In this document: piece after piece, positions 49,740 to 60,150 of the stretch
How the letters are laid out: each line of letters starts with the position of its first letter
Position numbering within the stretch: position 1 is the first letter of the stretch
DNA from: Macrocystis pyrifera
Taxonomy: Eukaryota; Sar; Phaeophyceae; Laminariales; Laminariaceae
Assembly (NCBI GenBank): GCA_031763025.1
Contig: JASSKH010000016.1
Span: forward strand, 5,084,001 to 5,148,000
DNA: 64,000 nucleotides
Direction of reading: 5' to 3'
The notes under the pieces: model-generated
What the model was told of the DNA's origin: nothing
Seen by the model: only the letters and a program-made list of their open reading frames with translations
The model's database searches: none
Made by a program: the position numbers and the translations under genes

Positions 49740-50478
49740 GGCCGTTTCCTATGCGGTTCGAGTTTTGAACTTGAGATTTTGACCCGATCGCATTTTCAGA
49801 TGTGAAATTGGCAAATCGAAACAGTCGTCCTATGCGGAAAAAATGGATTTATTACGCGTGCTGAGGTTCGAGCAAACGCCAAGACCAACTGCTTTTGTTG
49901 TGGTCTAGCGCCGTGAAGAGACGCGCTGGGTGCGCTGCCCTGCGCGTAGGACCCAAGCGTCCGAGCCAAGGCTGACTGCCGCTGGTCTGGCGGCGAAGAG
50001 ACGTGGCGCGTGCGCTAGAGTTAAGCTGTCTTGGTATTTTGTGTTTCATAATGTATCTGCGCTGCTGTACAGCAGTGTAGTCTACGAGTACATATCCATG
50101 GAGAGGTGCGCGCCGAGTGCGCTTGTCTTGGTCTCTAGGCCCGAGCCCGCGCCGACCGACTGTAGTCTGGCCACGGAAGGACGCGCCGCCCACCGACCGC
50201 GCGTCTGGCACGAAGCAACGTCGCTATACAGCTGTGTCACCATCCAACTCATCGATCGTCCTGCTGCTGGTTGCTGTCGTGGATAACATCTTGAATTTAG
50301 AGATCATGCCATTTTTCGATTTGAAATTTTGATGACCCAAACTTGGGTCATCGGATTCTCAAATCGAAAAAATTCCGGTCGGATTTTGCATATTTGGACT
50401 GCATATGCGGGGTCATTCATTTTTGAGATCGAAAAATATAAATCTGAAGCTCGAAATCGAACCGCATAGGTAACAGCC
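49740..50478. mobile_element. Harbinger-like non-autonomous TIR element, copy 2
   Basis: A 739-bp element with ends GGCCGTTTCCTATGCGGTTC and an imperfect inverse ending CGCATAGGTAACAGCC. The interior parallels copy 1, with a subterminal palindrome GACCCAAACTTGGGTC near the right end. It begins directly after the poly(A) tail of the SINE at 49402-49739, which may show the SINE tail served as its target. Confidence 0.75.
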
Positions 50479-50969
50479 TCATCAACTTTTTTTTTTGTTA
50501 AGCATAATCAATGGAACGTTGCCGTGCTTGTTTGCATGCTTAACTAAGCAACCGAACAAAGTTGATTTAAGCATGCTTATTTGCATATGTTGTAATAGAT
50601 AACTTCGTACTTTAGCGTCGCAGCACTGCTGTAAGCCTCCATCAGCATGATGCAGGCCGCCCTACTCGTCGTCTTCAACAACGTGGATGGGGAGAGGTGG
50701 TACACGCCCACCGAATAGCTCCAGGAATCATTGTTGCAGGTCTGTGGAGCTATTCGAAGGCTGCCTCGTGCAAATTGGTCGTCTATGACAACACCCCCCC
50801 CACAAGCACTCCACGACTTTATTAATGGGTTGGCTCATCGGACGCGCGTGCCAGGGATCCGAGTGTGCTGGGCGTCACGTGGGACGTCTTGTCAAGCGTG
50901 GTTTGACTCGTAATATGCGCTCTCTCGTCGGCGTCAAGAAATTGGTGCTTGGGCAGAGGTAGGTATACA

Positions 50970-51186
50970 GGTGGTGGCGTGGGCAAATTCAGTGGAATGT
51001 CTGGAATTCGGTGCCTTCTTCGACGAGGAGATCAACGGAGTGCAGTGGCCGGCTTTCCGCCAACAACTCTCCTTTGGGGGCCTTTTCAACCAAGGGTTGG
51101 GGGGAACAACGTGGCCGAGTACCCTCCAGTCCAGTTTATCATTGTGTCCGACGATTTCGAGCACAATATTGCACACCTCGGATAAC
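50970..51186 (+). pseudogene. Frameshifted FNIP-repeat protein fragment
   Basis: Three successive units of a repeat of about 23 residues are readable: VVAWANSVECLEFGAFFDEEI, then QWPAFRQQLSFGGLFNQGL, then TWPSTLQ. After TWPSTLQ the frame must shift to continue as FIIVSDDFEHNIAHLG. The pattern W-P-x-x-L-x-x-L-x-F-G-x-x-F-N matches FNIP repeats, leucine-rich-like units known from Dictyostelium, algae and giant viruses. The reading frame breaks near 51130 and stops at TAA 51184-51186, where the large TIR element begins. No start codon or splice context was found, so it is treated as a relic. Confidence 0.55.
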
Positions 51187-51189
51187 GTA

Positions 51190-52650
51190 ATACTCGGATA
51201 ACACTTATCTACGTTATGGGGCCTAACACAGGAACGTGGTAACGCACTAAGATAGTGTTAGCACTGGAGGAGCGATCACGGTAACGCGGTAACACAGTGT
51301 TAACTGGAAACCCACGAACTTGCACGTGCCTTAACGTTATGTTGCTGCTCGGTCTCGTCCAGCTCTGGTACCGTAACATTATGTTATGCCGTGATGAGTA
51401 CTTGAACTAACACTGTGAAACAGTGTTAGGCTTTGACCAAACACGTACGTTATCACTCTAACATGCCCAGATCGATAGCCGCATATATACTAACACGATA
51501 GCATAATGTTACTGTCGACCCAGCGTTAGACATAATACACTAGCATAGTGTTACCCTTAGGAGGAGTGTTATACATAACACCCTGACATAACATTACCAT
51601 GTTCGCCAGCATACCAACACATAACATTGTATTGCAGATAACACACTAACGTAACATAACGCAGTGACCAGCACTACTTAACACTATGTTATCTGGACCC
51701 CCCATCTGATTGCCTTAGGGTCGGATAACGTAACACTTGACGTACGTTAGATACGCTACAGTCTTGGACGGCCCATACGTAACATTGTGTTAGGATGTTA
51801 GCCTAAATGCGGAAGTCTCTGTAACATAATGTTACGGTGTTGCCGTCAGGAAAGATCTTATGGTAACATTCCGTTACCGTGTTACCATAAAAATCAATCC
51901 GGGTCTGACAATGTTACTGAGTTACCGTTGGGGCCGAAGTCGTTCTAACGTAATGTTACTACGTTACCCTTTGGATCTTCCCGAGATCTAACATGTGTTA
52001 CCTGTGTTGGTGGTAAAGCGGCGTGTGGGAGTAACATAACGTAGCCGTGCTATCCAATTTCGCCGACATCCCAGTATACCTACAAAAATATCCCCGGGGG
52101 ACAGGATAGCATGGCATCCCCAATAAAAAAAACGCCTCCATATTTTACAACCCCAAAAAAGGGGATATTTTGGAGGGACCTTCCCCCCCGAAAAAACGCC
52201 TCATTTTTTTCTGGAGACCCCGCCAGTACGTTTTCCATCTATAACACAATACGTTATCCATCTATAACGTAATCTGCACACTCGCACGTACGAGTTAACA
52301 CGGCAGTTACATATTGTTGATGTTAGATTGGGGGTGTACGTTATCTGCTAACTTGTGTCACTACATACATTGCATACGAGCTAACACATTAACATAGTGC
52401 TAGTGTTTTATCCATCATATTACACGTTATCCGTTTGACGTACGTTATGGTAGCAAGACTTCCGTAACACCCTCACATAACGTCGCTCGATACGGACTGC
52501 TGCTGCGGCTGATACGGTAACGTAATGTTAACGTTGTATTGACCATATACATCATCCCTCTAACGTGTGTTGCGATAGCCACTAGGAATTTCACTAAACA
52601 CTAACATAGTGTTCAGTACGCGTTTATTTGACCGTGTACATTATCCGTCT
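51190..52650. repeat. Left subterminal array of TAAC/GTTA palindromes
   Basis: About 1.46 kb contains repeated inverted motifs such as GTAACATAATGTTAC, TAACACACTAACG and ATAACATTGTATT, often spaced 20-60 bp apart. A unit of roughly 110 bp (about 52510-52620: GGTAACGTAATGTTAACG, then ATTGACCATATACATC, then TAACGTGTGTTGCGATAGCC) recurs in the right array at 55785-55900. A C/G-rich spacer at 52080-52220 carries CCCCGAAAAAACGCC, related to the array at 12860-13290. Confidence 0.7.
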
Positions 52651-52939
52651 ATTACGGGGGACCATAGTAAATAGGACCATATATTGTTAGTAAAAATAGG
52701 CAAATATATAGGTTTTTATGTATACCATAGGTCCTATTCTCAGTTTGTAGAACTGAGTCTCTGTTTTGGTAAATGCAAATCTGTCTGTCCGTCTGTCTGT
52801 CCGCAAGGCTTATATTTTCGAACACTTTCCAATGGCCGATATATAAGCGCGTTACAGATTATATTCATACGACGTATTCGACCCTCACGGACCTTATATA
52901 CTGAAACATACCATACCACCAGGCAAATTTAGCCATATA

Positions 52940-53112
52940 ATACATGCACGACAACGTACCATGGTACCATACCATATACTGTGTTTTTTCCGTACCATAC
53001 CGTCAACACATACCATTTAACATACGGTGGTTTTCCCATATTCCCATATACAATACCATCAACATATCCCATATTCCCATATACCATACCACCAACATAT
53101 CCCATATCCCAT
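52940..53112. repeat. CCATA-rich imperfect tandem repeat
   Basis: Repeated ATACCATACC, CATATTCCCATATAC and CACCAACATATCCCATA blocks with a period of about 30 bp. Non-coding. Confidence 0.55.
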
Positions 53113-53115
53113 ACC

Positions 53116-53345
53116 GAGTTGGGGAAACGTCTATACACCAGACCAGGTGCCTGCTACTGCTGTAGTGCCGTCTTGTTGTGCAAGGGTGACGATGAATACA
53201 AGAGTTGGCTCAGACGCCGATACCGAGTTGGAGAGACGTCTATACACCAGAGACGTCTATACACCAGACCAGGTGCCTGCTACTGCTGTAGTGCTGTCTT
53301 GTTGTGCAAGGGTGGCGATGAATACAAGAGTTGGCTCAGACGCTT
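53116..53345. repeat. Recent tandem duplication of an approximately 108-bp unit
   Basis: Two nearly identical units (CGAGTTGG, ACGTCTATACACCAGACC, AGGTGCCTGCTACTGCTG, GATGAATACAAGAGTTGGC) lie head to tail, with ACGTCTATACACCAG further duplicated in the second. Few mismatches imply recent origin. Confidence 0.7.
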
Positions 53346-53400
53346 GGGTCCTACGCTCAGTGCAGCGCAGTTGGCCGTTGGTGTGCACGAAATAGATGAA
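53325..53400 (-). mobile_element. Fragment of the Harbinger-like element
   Basis: GGCTCAGACGCTTGGGTCCTACGC followed by CAGTGCAGCGCAG is the reverse complement of the interior of copy 2 near 49930-49975 (CTGCGCGTAGGACCCAAGCG). It is embedded in the tandem duplication at 53116-53345. Confidence 0.5.
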
Positions 53401-53440
53401 AAACATTATCTACGAGTACTACTACTGCTGTATCCGTCTT

Positions 53441-54545
53441 GAATGGCAAAAAATGGGCTTTTTTCAGGTTTGGGAGGATACCGTAGGACGCCGCCGGCAA
53501 GCTCTTGCCCTCTAGAGCATGCATCCACTTCATTTCTTCGAGCCCATCATCTATACTAGTTGATCTTTCCCGCCACCGAGCGGGTTGCCCGTGAGCTGAG
53601 TCTCTGTCGAGATGGAGCGTCTATCGTCTATCGTCGCACGAGCAGGTCTTTTACAGTACAACAAACGTGTCGAATGGCTAAAAATGGGCTTCTTTTCAGG
53701 TTTGGGAGGATACCGTTGGACGCCGCCGGCAAGCTCTTGCCCCCTAGAGCATGCATCCACCTCATTTCTTCGAGCCCGTCGTCTATGCTAGTTGATCTTG
53801 CCCGCCACCGCGCGGATTGCCCGTGGGCTGAGTCTCTGTCGAGATCGAGCATCTATCGTGTGTCGTCGCACCAGCTGAAATAATACTTTTTTGGTGTACT
53901 TCGCGTTTCCATTGGCATACTATACAGGTATTTTACAGTACAACAGGACTGGGTTACTTTTTGTGCCACAGCAAAATTATCGACGAGTACTACTGCTGTA
54001 GTGCAGAGTGCTGTATCCGTCTCGAATGGCAAAAAAAAAATGCATTTCGTCTATCAGTACAACAAAATGTCTCGAATGGCAAAAAATTGACTTTTTTCAG
54101 TTTTGGGAGGATACCGTAGGACGCCGCCGGCAAGCTCTTGCCCCCTAGAGCATGCATCCACCTCATTTCTTCGAGCCCGTCATCTAAACCAGTTACTCTT
54201 GCCCGCCACCGCGCGCGTTGTCCGTGGGCTGAGTCTCTGTCGAGATCGAGCGTCTATCGTGTATCGTCGCACGAGCTGAAATAATAATGTTTTGGTGTAC
54301 TTCGCGTTTTTTCCATTCGCATACTAGAGCAGGTCTTTTACAGTACAACAGGAGTGGGTTACTTTTTTGTGCCACAGCAAAATTATCTACGAGTACTACT
54401 GTAGTGTTGTATCCATCTCGAATGGCAAAAAAAATGCATACTATCGCAGGTCTTTTACAGCAGCGAAAGGCCAAAAACAAAAAATGGGCTTTTTTCAGTT
54501 TTGGGAGGATACCGCAGGACGCCGCCGGCAACAGTGGATTACTTT
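53441..54545 (+). repeat. Tandem array of an approximately 205-330 bp repeat
   Basis: Full units start near 53441, 53673 and 54062, and a truncated unit starts near 54480. Each runs from GAATGGCAAAAAATGGGC and GGTTTGGGAGGATACCG through CGCCGCCGGCAAGCTCTTGC, AGCATGCATCCACCTCATTT and GGCTGAGTCTCTGTCGAGAT to ATCGTCGCACGAGC. Linkers carry AGGTCTTTTACAGTACAACA. Another partial unit is at 55113-55192. Open frames across the array differ between units, so it is not coding. Confidence 0.7.
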
Positions 54546-55710
54546 CTACTTTTCGCCTTTTTTGTTTGCGATCCTCATCGTATGTTTCGGTACTCGCAAA
54601 TAATAACCCGCCAGTTGAAAATACATGTCAATCTGTCGAATGTGTAACAACCCACAAAATGTTTTTCATTGGCCAACAAAGCGTCGTCATTCGCATACTA
54701 TAGCGGTAGAGCCTGGTATCAGTATAGGGCTACCCTATATATATACCCCCTATACGATATGATATTTCCATAGTACTTCATGTTTTTTTCCCCCTTGAGC
54801 ATGCATCCACCTCGTTTCTCATTTGGCCAACAACAACTTCGCATACTATAGCACAAGCAGGTATTTTACATTACAACAACAGGAGTGGATTACTTCTTGT
54901 GCGACAACAAAATTATCTACGAGTACTATTAAAAAATTGCATACGAACTATCGTGGGTCTTTTGCAACAACAGCAGTTAGTTGATCACTTTCTACTTTTC
55001 GCCTTTATTTGTGTTTTGCGATCCTCATCGTATGTTTCGGTACTCGCAAAAATAATAACCCGGCAGTTGAAAATACGTCAATCTGTCGAATGTGTAACAA
55101 CACACAACAAAAAAATGGGCCTTTTCAGGTTTACGAGGATACCATAGGATGCCGGCGGCAAGCTCTTGCCCCCTAGAGCATGCATCCACCTCAGTTCTCA
55201 TTTCGCCAACAACTATTTCGCGGTACAGCTCTTGTCAATCTGTCGTTTGTCGTTTACTTGTTGTAATAAACAACCGACATGTTTTGCTCTGGCCAAGAGA
55301 GCGTCGTCAGCTCTCTGACTGATTGTTGGAGATCTCTCCCCGCTCATGTTTCGTTTTTCATTGGCCAACAGTCTTGTATTTAGCCCTGCAACCCCAATTA
55401 CACCTCAATGATATCGATCCCATTGCTGTGGTACTGGTGCGGGTGCTCGTTCCGTCTTCGTGTGCTGCTGCTGGATATATGTCCCCGCCGAGTATTATAA
55501 CAAGTGGTACCGATATTCAACAAGTAGACGCTCTGCCTGAGCCAAACACAGCACTCTGGGGTTCCGTCTGTGCTGGTCCCGACTGGCCTCTCCAGTCACT
55601 CTCAACAACTCCACCTGCGACTTCACAAAAAAAGAGACAAGCAAACTGAGAACAGCGCTCGAATGCATTTCATCGAGGGCAATAACAATTAACAATGGAC
55701 CCCCGCAATA

Positions 55711-56108
55711 AAAGATGTTACGGTAGCAAGTAAGAATCCCGTTGACACACAAACATAACGTTACTCGCTATAGCTGACGTCGCTAACACGGTAACATAAT
55801 GTTAACGTTTAATTGACCATGTACCTTATCCCTTTAACGTGTGTTACGATAGCCACAAGGAATTCCGCTAACACGCCAACATAGTGTTACTCGCTATGGG
55901 CTGCATACCCTAACACCGTAACACATATACTGCGGTCAGTACGGGATCAAGGTAACACTCTAACATAATGTTACGCGATTGCCCACCAATATCATAACAC
56001 ACTATTAATAACACAATGTTATCACAAAATCCAGAAAGTAGTTAACGTAGTAACGTAACGTTACGGTTTTTTTCGGTGACGCGTAACATTGACATAAAAC
56101 GTTAAGTG
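55711..56108. repeat. Right subterminal array of TAAC/GTTA palindromes
   Basis: About 400 bp with the same motifs as the left array, including CGGTAACATAATGTTAACG, ATTGACCATGTACCTTATCC and TAACGTGTGTTACGATAGCC, in the same order as at 52510-52620. It ends in the right terminal inverted repeat. Confidence 0.68.
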
Positions 56109-56129
56109 TTACGTTATCCGAGGTGTGCT

Positions 56130-59100
56130 CTATTGACGGAATCACTTGTTGTTCTACAGGGACGGGGGGGTAAAGGTGGTTTCGTCCTTATGTTGGATTA
56201 ATTTTGAAATTTTGCTGGTGGTAGGCGTTTTTTTCGGGTGATATCAAATTCTCGCGTCTCGTGCCTCCATAGTTCTGCGCACATGAAACAAGAAATTCGG
56301 GAGCGTGTTACACGTCATTATTTTTTCAGCCTTGACGGGTACACGGGTGGGTCGAAGGTCAGTACGAGCATGCCTGGTACGCGCAGAAACTCACGGCAAT
56401 TAAGTAATTTGTGCGCGGCTACACTGCAGTTTGTGTGGAATATGGAACAAACTATACGCACGCGTTTCGAAATATCAAACAAAGCTTACCTGGGCGAGTA
56501 AACGTATGGGTTGAAGTACCAACATGACCGAAGAGGAGATGAGGTATCGTGGATGTCATTTAGATGTGCAGATGAGAGAAAACATACGGGGTGTGATGGA
56601 TGGTACGATACTATATATTTTTTTTCAAGTTTTTGTCAAATCCGTCAGCTGTGGGTTCGACCGGTTGATGAATGGTCGATACTCCGTTTTGCAAGCTGCT
56701 TGGTGCTTGATGCACTCACAAAAATATTTCCAATGCGTCAGCTGTGAGTTCGACCGGACGAGTGTTCGATACTCAAGTTCGGAAGTTGCGTGATACGTCG
56801 TTTTCCAGAAACAGCAAGTGACTTCTCGCTCGCAAATCAACGACATACAACACATGATTCTTATAGTAAATCGTTAGGCGTGGTTCGGTACCTGTGGTCT
56901 GTTTCCTGTGTGCTGTGCTGTGCTACGGCTGTGCGCTGGTTCGTGGCGGCTGTGTGTGGTGGTCGTGAGCCAAACCCCGTGCGAAAACGCCTTCCATTTC
57001 ACTAGAAATTACTAAATTTCACTGTAAATAAGCAAATAAGCATGCTTAACTATTAATAAGCAATTTCCTGTGAACTCGGTTAAGCACAGAACTTGCTTTA
57101 TAAGCAAATAAGCATGCTTAACTAAGCAACTTTTTCTTCAAATAAGCAACAATCAAAGCAAGCCCTTTTCGAGTTGCTTCCCAACACTACTTCGAACAGT
57201 TAGTGGTGGCCTCTTCGTAGCCAGTAGCGTGTCAAAGACAAGACGACTCGCCGTTTCCGTCCATGATGACACTACCGCAGTATTCGTGCTGCCGCCTCGG
57301 GAATTATTTTTTTCGTACAGGGTATTATAGCATCAGCCTGTCCCATGTTCTGGATCCCACGGTGTGCCGTGTGCTACAATATTGATCGCTGATGTTCAGG
57401 GAGGCGACAACACCCGCCGAGGAGAGAAAAACAGCTTCAAGGGCGACGCAGCCAACGCTTACTCTCCTAGCTCTTCTTCCACTGGACCAAAAGCCGGAAA
57501 GTTGAAAGCCGAAACCCATCCGGCAACCATTGTCCTGACGTTCGTCAGCTGTGCGCTCGTGGCGTTCGCAGCAATGGCGTGAGTGTTTGTCGGATGTAAG
57601 TTGTTCACCAGGTACAGAGTGAGTGGTGCATGTTCGGAGCATGTATCAACAGCCTAGTTCTGAAGTCCACAAGTCAATGGTATTCAAGCTCTTCTGGCCA
57701 ACAAGCGGCACGTTCAACATGTGTGGATTGAGTTTACTTATTTCAAGCGCGCTGCTGTCTCAAACATGGGCCGTCTTTGCCATTAGAGCCCACCCGGTTC
57801 ATCGGAGTGCCAGTAGTATGGAGATATGGAATTTGCTGCCGGAGAACGCTCAGTTTGTTTCGGATGGTGGTTTGCGAGCGGCCATGCCTTGTGTCACCTT
57901 GATCCGGCAAGCGCCACTGAAGAAAACATGATGTTCGACGACGTTTGCCGCGCTTTCTCTTGTGCTGCGCGTGCCATATTTCACACCGGTAGATACTTCG
58001 TGAGTGGAGGGCGGAGGAGAGGCGGAAGACACACGACGCGAGGCGGCAAGAGGCTGCACAAGAAGGTGAACCAGCAGTTCCAGCCTCACGATACCTTGGG
58101 CGTTTTAGTCGTCTTGGTCGCCAACCCTCCCCGCCCCTGGCGCAAGTTGAAAGCCTCGGGAAGAGACATATATCAGCACTTTATCGCAGTAGCAGCAAAT
58201 CCTCCGTCCAAGCAAGCGGCGCTCCCGGCGGCGGAAGTTGTACTTGTACGTATGAATCAGATATGTCGGTCTACAGCTAGATAAAACCCTTCAAGACCTT
58301 TTTGGACTAAATCTGTACTGGTTTTAGTGTGGGAAAATCGTTGGCGACTATCCGTGAAGGAGCAAGAGCGCCGTCATCTGACGCATTTGCGTGTCATCGC
58401 TCCGTCCTAAACAGGACAGAACGAGGGAGAGAGAGCGAAGAAGCGAAGGTAGCAACGGTGCGTGTGATGGACGGGTACCGACTTGGGCTGTTTCTGCGTT
58501 ACATCGTGCGCCGGGTCAAAATCTGGGCCTTCCTCTTTTTTGCGCGCCCTTCGCGCTGCCCAGCGAACGCAACATGCGGATAATATTTATTATTATTGCA
58601 CGGCCAAAAAACGGGGTTGGCGTGCTTATTCCACAAGTGTGCACTCGTAACCATTTGTTGTAGTTGGTCGGGTTTAATGGAAGAGTTGAAACAACTCATA
58701 TCTTTTGGTCTCCCTCGCGCTGAAAATCTGCGAAAATCTGCGTATTCTTTTGCGTGTTTTCTTTGCTGATTCTTGCTTGTTTTTTCGTTTTTTTCTCTCC
58801 CCTTTTCGTGTTTCAGATTTCGATTTCGATTTTTCGACGTTGAATTGTTTTCATCCTGTCTTATAATGATGAATGGTTGAAAACGTTCGCCAGATGAAAT
58901 TTTCGCCACATGCAAAGAATCGCAAAGAATTTGAGTCGTTTGTCCCCCAAACGGGACTGGAGTTCTAAAAGGGTATGGTAGGTTTCAACTTGTTCCGAAT
59001 TTCGACAAGTTGAAGAACGGTGCAATGTGTTTACACATTATTATTGGAATGGTGAAATGCTGAAAACTTTCGCGAAATGAACCTTTCGCTACACGCAAGG

Positions 59101-59350
59101 AGTTGCAAATAAAAAACGAAGATCCATGAAAAGTACGTCGTAAAAGAGGAAGTGGCCTGAATAAGTCAGAAGACGGCCTCTAGGATCCGCGAACAGTTAT
59201 CACGCAGGTTGCAAAGTTGATTATCGACCGATCGGTTGAACTCACAGCTGACGTACTTTTTTGCTTTTGATAAAATATCATAGAAGGGTGGTCCAGGTCC
59301 AAACAATACCTCAGAAGCTACGTACAGTTCGACACGACAACCGCTACATC
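56130..59350. other. Gene-poor region right of the large TIR element
   Basis: It contains the uncertain exon at 57400-57578, short dispersed copies of GTCAGCTGTGAGTTCGACCG (56643 and 56737, inverted at about 59248), and AAGCATGCTTAACTAAGCAA-type palindromic AT-rich sequence at 57035-57150 that also occurs at 50497-50590. No other coding evidence. Confidence 0.45.
57400..57578 (+). CDS. Possible internal exon of an unknown single-span membrane protein
   Basis: After a pyrimidine-poor but canonical acceptor (GATGTTCAG) there is an open exon of 59 codons plus two bases, ending before GTGAGT. It encodes a hydrophilic Ser/Lys-rich stretch (GEKNSFKGDAANAY, then SSSSTGPKAG) followed by a hydrophobic segment (PATIVLTFVSCALVAFAAM) that could span a membrane. 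No family is recognised and neighbouring exons could not be joined. Splice sites and composition are the only support. Confidence 0.3.
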
Positions 59351-59354
59351 GAAA

Positions 59355-60150
59355 TCGGCGAGTGATTGCTGCTGCTAGTCGCGTGACCCCGTTTGAGTTG
59401 CTGGAAGTCAACTCTGATCATTCCACACACACAGGGCACCCGATGAGGTGTGGTTTGGACCATGACGATCGCCTCCGCGAGGGCTTTTGATCTGATGCTT
59501 GCTGCAGGGGCGTAGGCGTTGTGAAAGGAAGGAGGGAGGGATGGAGAAAAGCCTTTGCCACTACCGTGCCGCTGATCGCGCTCGTACGAGCACAGCAGTA
59601 CTAAAATGAATTTCATCCAGCCCTATTCCACTCGAAAATAGAGTTGACAAGCAACTTTTCCACTGGCCTCGGGCGAGTGATTGCTGCTGCTTGTTTCGTC
59701 ATCCTGTGTGGGATGCTGCAAGTCAACTCTGATAACTCCACGCACAGGGCACCCGATGAGGTGCGGTCTGGACCATGACGATCGCCTCCGCGAGGGCTTC
59801 GCGCTGATGCACGCGGCATGGGCATAGCCGCTTTGAAAGGAAGGAGGGAGGGATGGAGAAAAGCCTTTGCCACTGCTGTGCCGCTGATCGCTCGTACGTG
59901 CACAGCAGTACAATAATGAATTTCATCCAACCCTTTACCGCATGAAAATAGAGTCGACGAACAACTTTTCCACTGGCCTCGGGCGAGCGATTGCTGCTGC
60001 TTTTTCCGTCACCCTGTTATGGGATGCTGGAAGTCAACTCTGATCATTCCACACACACAGGGCACCCGATGAGGTGTGGTTTGGACCACGACGATCGCCT
60101 CGGCAAGGGCTTCGACCTGATGCGTGCGGCATGGGCGTAGCCGTTTCGAA
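59355..60150. repeat. Tandem array of three approximately 315-bp units
   Basis: Units begin near 59360, 59680 and 59990. Each carries AGTGATTGCTGCTGCT-like starts, GGAAGTCAACTCTGATCATT, CAGGGCACCCGATGAGGTG, ACGATCGCCTCCGCGAGGGC, AGGAAGGAGGGAGGGATGG and AATGAATTTCATCCA. The third unit is truncated before the GGAGG block. Minus-strand open frames recur in each unit but diverge and are interrupted. Confidence 0.7.

Larger units (their letters stand above)
52652..55708. mobile_element. Second copy of the mariner-type MITE, split by a 2.95-kb insertion
   Basis: The left part (52652-52738) follows the intact copy at 8148 through TTACGGGGGACCATAG to GGTCCTATT. The right tip (CAATGGACCCCCGCAA) is found only at about 55693-55708. 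TA flanks are present on both sides (52650-52651 and 55709-55710). The DNA between (52739-55692) consists of tandem and dispersed repeats with no transposase. The split falls inside the right arm of the MITE. Confidence 0.72.
51171..56128. mobile_element. 4.96-kb TIR-bounded element with subterminal palindrome arrays
   Basis: The left end reads GCACACCTCGGATAACGTAA (51171-51190) and the right end (56109-56128) is its perfect reverse complement, a 20-bp terminal inverted repeat. Both flanks inside the TIRs (51190-52650 and 55711-56108) are filled with inverted copies of TAACATAATGTTA-like motifs. This resembles DNA transposons with subterminal transposase-binding repeats (Spm/En style). A second element is nested between them. 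No transposase is readable, so it would be non-autonomous. An exact target-site duplication is not obvious: the flanks are AATATT on the left and TCTATT on the right. Confidence 0.65.
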
